Positions 57,147-64,000 of a DNA stretch of 64,000 nt are shown here, piece by piece. The notes under the pieces are model-generated. The model had not been told where the DNA came from and searched no databases. It worked only from the letters and a program-made list of their open reading frames with translations. The translations under genes were made by a program, and so were the position numbers. The DNA is from Planktothricoides sp. SR001. Its GTDB lineage: Bacteria; Cyanobacteriota; Cyanobacteriia; Cyanobacteriales; Laspinemataceae. The stretch is from NCBI RefSeq assembly GCF_001276715.1, contig NZ_LIUQ01000013.1:1-64000 (forward strand). Direction: 5' to 3'. The first letter of the stretch is position 1; every line of letters starts with the position of its first letter.

Positions 57147-60100
57147 TTAATGTGCCGATCGGGTCATCACCGATCGATCGGCGGCAATAAACTCCTTAAC
57201 AGCCTGATAAATATTTTGTAATTGTTTCATGGTTTCTGCGATCGAGGTGAAATTGTTTTGAGTGATTTCTGCTTCGATTTTACTGGTAATTTCTGGGATG
57301 ATAAGAATCCCCACATTTTGACTTGTTCCTTTAATTTGCTGCATTTTGTGAGCCAGATGAAAGTAATTTTGCTCCGTGAGGGCGGTCATGGCTTCTTCTA
57401 GATAGGTGTCGGTTTGTTGGACAAAGGTTTCTAACAGTTTTTTTTCAAAAAAATGATTGCTTCCAGAGATTTTGTGTAGTCGAGCAAAATCAATGGGAAT
57501 TTGTGCCGATAATCGGTGTGAATCAACGGCGATCGCCCGTGAATCAGGATTCACCTGTTTGACCGGACTGTTCTGAGCAATCATAGCAGTCTGGGTGAAA
57601 TGGTTCAAATTTTCTGAAGCGGTGATTCCCTTAAAAGATCCGCTGTGCAGCATCGCATTTTTTAACTGATCCAGTTTTTGTTTTAGTTCACCAATAAGGG
57701 CGATCGCTTCTTTTAAATTATTAGCGTTAGCTTGACGTTCCAATTCTGCCGCCAACTCTGGCATCCCAATCACTGCGACATTGGCACTCGCCCCTTTTAA
57801 TTGATGTGCGTTGCGGCATAAAGTTTGAATATCCCCAGTTTCTAAAGCTGCTTGTGCCTTTTGCAAATTCGTTTCAGCCTGTTGAATAAATAGTCCTAGC
57901 AACTCTTGTTGTAACTCAATATTAGCCTGGGTAATTTTGGCCAAATGAGCCACATTTACTACGGACTCAAGGCCATAAACTTGCTCCACAGTACATTCAG
58001 GCACATTTACTAAATTATTGACAATTTCTGGGGGTGAAGTTTCAGGTTTAACCCATCGCTGAATAGCCGATTCTAAATCTTCCAGGGAGATGGGTTTGGT
58101 TAAAAAATCATCCATACCCACCGCCAAACCTTTTTCTCGATTTGTCAAACCACTTCCGTCCGCACATTCATCATTAATTCCATAAGCGGTTAACCCAATA
58201 ACCACAGTTCTTTCGATGATATTTTTCGGCAATTTATGTTGTGCTTCCCGTTCTCTCACAGCTTTAGTTGTTTCATATCCATCCAATATGGGCATTTGAC
58301 AATCCATGAAAATAATATCGTAAGATTTTTCTGATAATTGCGCTAACGCTTCTTGACCATTGTTCACAAAATCAGCCACATAACCCAGCATTTCTAACTG
58401 ATGTTTAATCACTTTTTGATTCATTAGGGTATCTTCTACAATCAAAATTTTAAAATCCGATGCTTTATTTTTAGCAAAATTGATTTTTTCCTTCATTTGA
58501 CTAGAGGATTCATTAGGAGAAAATAGGACTTTTAACATAGCGGTTTTTAATCGACTTTCGGTAATGGGTTTGACCAAGTAAGTCGCAAAGGCTAACTCAA
58601 GCAAATGTTTAGCTTTTTGCGTTTCCGTGATTTCAGTCATTAAAACGAATTTAGTTGGCTTAAGCACGGGTTTAATCCGCATTAATTGAGCGCGAAAATC
58701 TCGGTCTAATTTCAGCATTTGCCAATCCACTAAAACAACATGATAAAAATTTTGTTGAGCGCTGTCTGAACATAAATTAGTTAAAGCCGCCACTGCATTA
58801 TCTGTTTCTTCTACTTGCATTCCCCAACTTTTGGCTGCTAAAATCACTACGGTGCGATTCGTGGCATTTCGATCGATGACCAAGATTTTTTTTCCAGACA
58901 GGGCTTTTCTTGTCGCCTCAATTTCTCGGATTTTTTCTGATTTATTGGCATAACTTAGATGAGGCAGATCCATATGGGTTTTTCCCAAACCTAGTTTAAT
59001 GGTAAACCAAAAAGTAGAACCCTCACCCAATTGGCTTTGTACCCCGATTTCACCTCCCATTAATTCCGCGAATTGTTTACAAATTGCTAATCCTAAGCCC
59101 GTGCCTCCATATTTTCTCGAAGTTTGATGCACTTGGGAGAAAACTTGGAATAGTTTCTTTTGATCGGGATCGGAAATTCCAATTCCTGTATCTTTAATTG
59201 AAAATTTTATGGTAATCGGTCTATTTAGAGCATAACTATTGATGGCAGGATAATTTATTGGAGATTTTTTTATATTTAAAGTTTCTAGCCGCTCAACATG
59301 AACAATGATTTCTCCGGTTTCGGTAAATTTTAAGGCATTGCCAATTAAGTTTGTCAGAATTTGCCTTAAGCGCAAATCATCCCCAACCAGTTGCCGGGGA
59401 ACATCCCCATCAACTAGGACGGCCATTTGTAACCCTTTGGCATTGGCTTGAGTTGCCAGTAAATCTATGACAGTTTCCAGGCATTCATTTAAGTCAAACT
59501 CTCGCATTTCTAGCCGAATTTGGGCGGATTCTAGTTTAGAAAAATCTAGTAAGTCATTAATAATTGTCAGTAAGTGATGAATTGTCACTTTTAAGGTTTG
59601 AACAAAATCAAGTTGTTCCCCATTTAATGGCGTTTTCAAGAGTAAGTCACTCATGGCTAATACCCCATTCATGGGAGTGCGGATTTCGTGACTGATGTTG
59701 GCAAAAAATTGGGATTTAAATTTAACAGCAGCGATCGCTTTTTCTCTGGCTTCAACTAATTCATCGATGCGATCGCGCTTCGGCGTTGCGGATGCAACAT
59801 CGCTGGCAATGACAATCCCCCCCACTTGACCATTGGGACTGTACCAAGGATGAATTGCCCGACGCAAATAAATTTTCTGGCCGTTTGCCCGATTCCAGCA
59901 TTCTTCGGGAATAGAAATGATTTCTCCAGCCAATGCTTTTTGATAATTTTCTTGCCAGTGATCGGGCATATCTGGTACTATTTGATAGTGGCAATCGCCC
60001 AAAATTTCTTGACCGACTAAGCCATAAGTGGTCAGCCATTTTTTACTGTAAGCCAAGTAGCGCAGTTCTCGATCTAAAATAGCGCTCGCTACTGGCGCAT

Positions 60101-60974
60101 GGGCGACAATTTGTCTGAGTTGCCGGCGTTCTTGTTCGTTCGCGAAGCGTTGCGGATGCAACATCGCTTCAGCCGCTTGTTTGCGATCGCTGATATCCAG
60201 AATTAAGCAGCCAATCGCGATAGTTTCTCCCTCAGCATCAGACAGAGGAAACATCGACCATGATTGATGAGTCAAGTTCGACGCTCCTGGTTGATTCATG
60301 GTAAATTCCTGAGCGATAATTGATGCACCAGTTTGCCAAACTTGTTCAAACTGTCCCATCAATTGAATGCCGATTTCTGGCCATATTTCTGTAATTTTTT
60401 TGATCAAAAAATCCTGAAGCGATCGCCCATTCATCTTGGCTAAAGCTTGATTAACGTGGATAATTACCCCCACGGGATCTAAAATTGCCATCCCCGTCGG
60501 CGACTTTTGGAAAAAATCATTTCCCAGTGCTGCACTTATTTTTTCTAATCGATTGCTTATCTTACGTTCAGATGATTTAACATAGCGACTCCGGGAAACT
60601 GCCCCGGCAATTACTCGCATCAATGCCCGACTGTTGATTTCGTCTTTTACCAAGTAGTCTTGCAGTCCCACAGAAAATAGCCCGTTCGCCATTTCTTCCT
60701 GCTGCGGACTCACCAGTGCTATAATCGGCACATCAGGGGCGATCGCTTGTAATTGTTTCACCGCATATGCCCCGGAAACTTCTGGCAGATCCAGGTCAAG
60801 CAGCACCAAATCCGGTTGTGGGGATCTGCCTTCAGTCAAATAGGCGATCGCTTCACAAAACCCCTGGATATTTATCACAGTTAATTGATTAGCTTCTAAA
60901 ATACTTTGGACTTTTTCATTCACTGAATCTTTTTTATTTAAAACCAGAATATTATTTGGTATTTCATTATACAT
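57147..60974 (-). CDS. Hybrid sensor histidine kinase: REC-PAS-PAS-HisKA-HATPase-REC-REC-HPt-HPt
   Basis: About 1275 aa, with no TM segment, so cytoplasmic. Order: receiver ([13 protein letters not shown]), PAS (about 150-270), PAS (about 285-395), HisKA with phospho-His in [15 protein letters not shown] (about 425), HATPase ([25 protein letters not shown]), receiver (VVLVDWQM), receiver ([13 protein letters not shown]), and two HPt domains. HPt1 has the active His in [12 protein letters not shown]. HPt2 has [13 protein letters not shown], with Gln where His is expected. GC-rich repeats are inserted in frame at 59769-59803 and 60139-60170, in linkers around PAS2. The ATG at 60974 was chosen; a TTG at 61031 is in frame. 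The protease gene starts 22 bases after its stop. Confidence 0.9.
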   Translation of the reverse strand: MYNEIPNNILVLNKKDSVNEKVQSILEANQLTVINIQGFCEAIAYLTEGRSPQPDLVLLDLDLPEVSGAYAVKQLQAIAPDVPIIALVSPQQEEMANGLFSVGLQDYLVKDEINSRALMRVIAGAVSRSRYVKSSERKISNRLEKISAALGNDFFQKSPTGMAILDPVGVIIHVNQALAKMNGRSLQDFLIKKITEIWPEIGIQLMGQFEQVWQTGASIIAQEFTMNQPGASNLTHQSWSMFPLSDAEGETIAIGCLILDISDRKQAAEAMLHPQRFANEQERRQLRQIVAHAPVASAILDRELRYLAYSKKWLTTYGLVGQEILGDCHYQIVPDMPDHWQENYQKALAGEIISIPEECWNRANGQKIYLRRAIHPWYSPNGQVGGIVIASDVASATPKRDRIDELVEAREKAIAAVKFKSQFFANISHEIRTPMNGVLAMSDLLLKTPLNGEQLDFVQTLKVTIHHLLTIINDLLDFSKLESAQIRLEMREFDLNECLETVIDLLATQANAKGLQMAVLVDGDVPRQLVGDDLRLRQILTNLIGNALKFTETGEIIVHVERLETLNIKKSPINYPAINSYALNRPITIKFSIKDTGIGISDPDQKKLFQVFSQVHQTSRKYGGTGLGLAICKQFAELMGGEIGVQSQLGEGSTFWFTIKLGLGKTHMDLPHLSYANKSEKIREIEATRKALSGKKILVIDRNATNRTVVILAAKSWGMQVEETDNAVAALTNLCSDSAQQNFYHVVLVDWQMLKLDRDFRAQLMRIKPVLKPTKFVLMTEITETQKAKHLLELAFATYLVKPITESRLKTAMLKVLFSPNESSSQMKEKINFAKNKASDFKILIVEDTLMNQKVIKHQLEMLGYVADFVNNGQEALAQLSEKSYDIIFMDCQMPILDGYETTKAVREREAQHKLPKNIIERTVVIGLTAYGINDECADGSGLTNREKGLAVGMDDFLTKPISLEDLESAIQRWVKPETSPPEIVNNLVNVPECTVEQVYGLESVVNVAHLAKITQANIELQQELLGLFIQQAETNLQKAQAALETGDIQTLCRNAHQLKGASANVAVIGMPELAAELERQANANNLKEAIALIGELKQKLDQLKNAMLHSGSFKGITASENLNHFTQTAMIAQNSPVKQVNPDSRAIAVDSHRLSAQIPIDFARLHKISGSNHFFEKKLLETFVQQTDTYLEEAMTALTEQNYFHLAHKMQQIKGTSQNVGILIIPEITSKIEAEITQNNFTSIAETMKQLQNIYQAVKEFIAADRSVMTRSAH

Positions 60975-61280
60975 ATTTGAAAAATTTAAGGTGGTTAAGT
61001 AAAAACGTTTTTGATTTAATTTATTTGACAATTTTATACGGGTACTATTAAATTGTCATAAATTTTATATAATCTTAATAATGCTGGGGCGTAAATTGAA
61101 ACTATCATTGAATTTGCTCCTATACCAGATGTATGGTCTTATCTTAGACTGAAATCTTGGATCGCGGCAATCCGTGGCCATAAAAATTATTTTACGGTTA
61201 TTTGTCCTGAAGTAACTCGTTATTTGTTATTTGTTATTCATTGTTTGTTATTTACTGCCAGCTATTTGCTATAATGCCAA

Positions 61281-61378
61281 CCACCAACCAATAACCACCA
61301 ACCAATAACCACCAACCAATAACCACCAACCAATAACCACCAACCAATAACCACCAACCAATAACCACCAACCAATAA
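61281..61378. repeat. Seven tandem copies of a 14-bp unit
   Basis: CCACCAACCAATAA is repeated seven times without visible change, 58 bp before the ABC permease start. The rest of 60975-61435 is AT-rich and gene-free. Copy-number change could alter promoter spacing. Confidence 0.95.
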
Positions 61379-61435
61379 CAAATAACAAATAACAAAAGAA
61401 TCCCTACCCACCAACAAACCACAAATAACAAGCCC

Positions 61436-62218
61436 ATGCAAAGATATCTATCAATTTTAAAATTATTTTGGGGAGCAGCGATCGCCGCTGAAATGGAATA
61501 CCGGATAAATTTTATACTGGCTACCTTCACCAGTATCGGCAGCTTAGGGGGCAGTATATTTGGATTATTTTTATTTTATAGAACTGGCTATACTTTCCAA
61601 GGTTGGCAATGGCAAGAAGCCTTAATTGTTCTGGGAATTTTTACCATATTGCAAGGATTTTCCGCCACATTTTTGATTCCTAACCTAAATCGCATCGTCG
61701 ATCATGTGCAACAAGGAACTTTAGATTTTATTTTGCTCAAACCCATTAGTAGTCAATTTTGGCTTTCTACCCGCACCATTTCTCTTTGGGGTTTGTCTGA
61801 CTTATTATTTGGCATAATTATTGTCGGATACGCTGGCAGTCAACTAGGCTTAAGCAGCGTTAATTACTTGTTAAGTTTTATTCCTTTATTATTTGCCGTC
61901 ATTAGTCTTTATAGCTTATGGTTTATGCTCGGATCAACAACAATTTGGTTCGTTAAAACCTACAATATTACTGAGGTATTAAGAGGACTCCTGGAAGCCG
62001 GAAGATATCCAATGGTGGCTTATCCCACCGCCTATAGAGTTTTCTTTACCTTTGTAGTGCCGGTCGCTTTTTTAACCACAGTACCCGCTCAGGCAATGTT
62101 AAACCGTGGGGAATTCACTTGGATCATGGGTTCGGGAGTTTTAGCCATCACTTTGCTATGCGCTTCGATCGCCTTTTGGCGGTTTGCCCTGCGCTTTTAT
62201 ACCAGTGCCTCTAGCTAA
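61436..62218 (+). CDS. ABC-2 type transporter permease (DUF990-like)
   Basis: 260 aa with six predicted TM helices (about 25-45, 58-78, 115-135, 145-175, 200-220 and 230-255). It starts MQRYLSILKLFWGAAIAAEME and has LNRIVDHVQQGTLDFILLKPISSQF, the signature region of ABC-2/DUF990 permeases. A partner permease and the ATPase would be needed; neither is next to it here. The substrate is unknown. Confidence 0.83.
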   Translation: MQRYLSILKLFWGAAIAAEMEYRINFILATFTSIGSLGGSIFGLFLFYRTGYTFQGWQWQEALIVLGIFTILQGFSATFLIPNLNRIVDHVQQGTLDFILLKPISSQFWLSTRTISLWGLSDLLFGIIIVGYAGSQLGLSSVNYLLSFIPLLFAVISLYSLWFMLGSTTIWFVKTYNITEVLRGLLEAGRYPMVAYPTAYRVFFTFVVPVAFLTTVPAQAMLNRGEFTWIMGSGVLAITLLCASIAFWRFALRFYTSASS

Positions 62219-62352
62219 ACACAATCGGAAAAAACCAAAAATCGCGATACCAAAAATCGCGATAAAATCTAGGGGCAATCCCCCGTGGTTGCCGGGGGCA
62301 ACTAAGCCCGAAAAATCTGCTAAACATTTCTGCTAAACATTAACGAGGAACC

Positions 62353-63015
62353 ATGCTGGCAGCAATACTATTTGATTTAGATGGCACGATCGCCAACACT
62401 GACCGTTTTCATATGCAAGCTTGGCAACAAATGCTGCATGATTATCACATCACCGTGGATGAAATTTTTTATCGGCAGCATATCAGTGGCAAAAAAAATC
62501 AGCACATTGTCGAGCAGATATTCCCGGAATTATCCCCAGAAGCGGGAGAACAATTAGCTAAACAAAAAGAATCCCTATTTCGGCAGTTAGCCACACAAAT
62601 CAAACCCTTAGCCGGACTTTTGGAACTGTTGCAATGGACAAAAACTCAGGGATTAGGGCGATCGCTCGTCACCAATGCCCCTCGCGACAATGTGGACTTT
62701 ATGCTCAATCTGTTAAACCTGACCGAAACATTTTCTCCCATAATACTGGGGGAAGAAGCCCCAGCACCCAAACCTCATCCCGATCCTTACCTGATGGCAT
62801 TGGAAAAACTGGGCTTATCCCCAAAAGAAGCGATCGTCTTTGAAGATTCTCTCACCGGAATCCGTTCGGCAGTCGCCGCTGGAATTCAAACAATTGGCAT
62901 TGCCTCCACTCACGAACCAAATACCCTGAAAAACGAAGGGGCGACGATGGTAGTTGCGGATTTCACCGACTCCCAACTCTGGGCAATGCTGGATTCTCTG
63001 ACCAATAGGGCTTAA
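62353..63015 (+). CDS. HAD-superfamily hydrolase, beta-phosphoglucomutase-like
   Basis: 220 aa. HAD motif I FDLDGTIANTD, motif II SLVTNAPRDN, the motif III Lys in EAPAPKPHPDPYLMALEKLG and motif IV IVFEDSLTGIRSAVAAGI. The helical cap (residues 15-80) makes it subclass IA. It could be a sugar-phosphate phosphatase or beta-phosphoglucomutase; sequence alone does not settle which. GAGG precedes the ATG. No evident partner gene. Confidence 0.88.
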   Translation: MLAAILFDLDGTIANTDRFHMQAWQQMLHDYHITVDEIFYRQHISGKKNQHIVEQIFPELSPEAGEQLAKQKESLFRQLATQIKPLAGLLELLQWTKTQGLGRSLVTNAPRDNVDFMLNLLNLTETFSPIILGEEAPAPKPHPDPYLMALEKLGLSPKEAIVFEDSLTGIRSAVAAGIQTIGIASTHEPNTLKNEGATMVVADFTDSQLWAMLDSLTNRA

Positions 63016-63122
63016 TTTGTTGCCGTGGTCGCTGGCCTAGTTTTGCTACGTCTATTTTTATCTTGCTTTATCTTGCTTATACTTAGATAAGGAATTAAAT
63101 CTAGCAATCTTCTCAGTCAGAC

Positions 63123-63826
63123 ATCAGCCCGGTGGCGTAATTCGTCTACGCCATCAGGCTGATATAGCGTATATTCTGAAAACCCAAAACCAACCCAAAA
63201 CAAAAAACCCGATCAACTGACCGGGCGATGGCTTATACCAGGGAAATTCAATGAATTTTTCGATTCAATGGATTCATTTTCTACTCTAGAGCGGGGAAAA
63301 GCATCAGCCAAATGGCGTAATTCTTCTACGCCATTTGGCGTATATTCTTGAAGGCCACAAACAAAAAACCCGATCAATTGACCGGGCGAGGGCTTATACC
63401 ATGGAAGTTGAATGAATTTTTCTATTCAGTACATTCATTTTCTACTCTAGAGCGGGGAAAAGCATCAGCCAAATGGCGTAATTCTTCTACGCCATTTGGC
63501 GTATATTCTTGAAGGCCACAAACAAAAAACCCGATCAATTGACCGGGCGAGGGCTTATACCATGGAAGTTGAATGAATTTTTCTATTCAGTACATTCATT
63601 TTCTACCCTAGAGCGGGGAAAAGCATCAGCCAAATGGCGTAATTCTTCTACGCCATTTGGCGTATATTCTTGAAGGCCACAAACAAAAAACCCGATCAAT
63701 TGACCGGGCGATGGCTTATACCATAGAAGTTGAATGAATTTTTCGATTCAGTACATTCATTTTCTGCTGTAGAGCCAGGAAAAACATCCGTCTGATGGCG
63801 TAATTCTTCTATGCCAAAAAGCGGAT
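63123..63826. repeat. 161-bp tandem array of hairpin units
   Basis: GACCGGGCGA recurs at 63219, 63380, 63541 and 63702, exactly 161 bp apart, and GGCGTAATTC at 63134, 63314, 63475, 63636 and 63797. Each central unit holds a 12-bp stem (CCAAATGGCGTA, for example 63308-63338) and, on the minus strand, the terminator-like CCCGGTCAATTGATCGGG followed by TTTTTT. The central copies are almost identical and the edge copies diverged. No protein-like frame runs through the array; 63016-63122 is also noncoding. Confidence 0.92.
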
Positions 63827-63891
63827 ATTGTTGTTGACTAAGCCGAGGAGATGAGGCGATCGCACCATTACCATTACCCACTTAGGCTTGT

Positions 63892-64000
63892 CTGACAAAC
63901 TCACTGGTATTTAACCGTGTTTCCCCCAAACCTGGCACCCAAACCACCCATTTATCCAGACTTTCTTCACACAGCAGGATGGCTTCTTCAAAACTTAGGG
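63892..64000 (-). CDS. C-terminal end of a minus-strand gene (partial, unrecognised)
   Basis: The last 35 or so codons can be read to the window edge: LSFEEAILLCEESLDKWVVW, then VPGLGETRLNTSEFVRQA and a TAA stop at 63892-63894. The composition is protein-like and the frame open. The start lies beyond the window and no family is recognised. The 161-bp hairpin array lies immediately downstream of this gene. Confidence 0.55.

Noticed and set aside
61281-61378. CRISPR-like tandem array
   Set aside because: Units are directly adjacent 14-mers with no spacers, so this is a simple tandem repeat.

Overview
The window is a chromosomal segment of a filamentous, non-heterocystous-looking cyanobacterium. 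HIP1 octamers (GCGATCGC) are everywhere. Marker genes are cyanobacterial: ycf39, Ycf51 family, the atpD-atpC pair, crtH, a GyrB intein at the site known from Synechocystis, the XisH/XisI pair, DUF3611, and the TftA-type hormogonium amidase. I cannot name the genus. No rRNA or tRNA gene was seen.

Layout. 0.15-2.5 kb: a group II intron with an RT/HNH ORF sits just upstream of a DUF3611 membrane protein. 3.5-5.6 kb: ycf39 and NAD kinase. 6.2-8.1 kb: an ExbB/TolQ-ExbD/TolR pair. 8.2-27.5 kb: a surface-modification island with two tandem methyltransferases, a type IV pilin, three tandem TPR-GT41 (SPINDLY/OGT-like) glycosyltransferases and, converging on them, a four-gene operon of large fused glycosyltransferase/methyltransferase proteins. 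27.6-30.2 kb: DUF4058 copies, a DUF6888-DUF6887 pair and miaA. 30.3-33.6 kb: gyrB with a 435-residue intein carrying an HNH region. 33.8-39.6 kb: an EI24 protein, a decayed brnT-brnA module, and a DUF790 (Bax1-like) nuclease and an XPB-like helicase flanking a broken xisH and intact xisI. 39.9-42.0 kb: atpC and atpD. 42.4-47.2 kb: a TftA-like amidase and an ADP-forming acyl-CoA synthetase/GNAT fusion. 47.5-54.8 kb: small unknown proteins, Ycf51-SufU, crtH, upp and YggT. 55.2-61.0 kb: a tight operon of a hybrid histidine kinase, hydrogenase protease, hypA and hypB. 61.4-63.0 kb: an ABC-2 permease and a HAD phosphatase. 63.1-63.8 kb: a 161-bp tandem array of hairpin units, followed by the end of one more minus-strand gene.

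How genes may work together. The pilin lies between methyltransferases and GT41 enzymes, and the opposing operon adds GT4, GT2, FkbM and TylF-type domains. This suggests a locus that glycosylates and O-methylates pilin or another surface polymer. The hyp/protease operon matures a NiFe hydrogenase encoded elsewhere. DUF790 and the XPB-like helicase resemble the archaeal Bax1-XPB DNA-repair pair.

The window is rich in small repeats: a GC-rich palindromic element inserted in frame in several genes, MITE-like inverted repeats, AT-rich tandem repeats and unusual leader repeats. Several accessory genes (brnTA, xisH, DUF4058) are visibly decaying.
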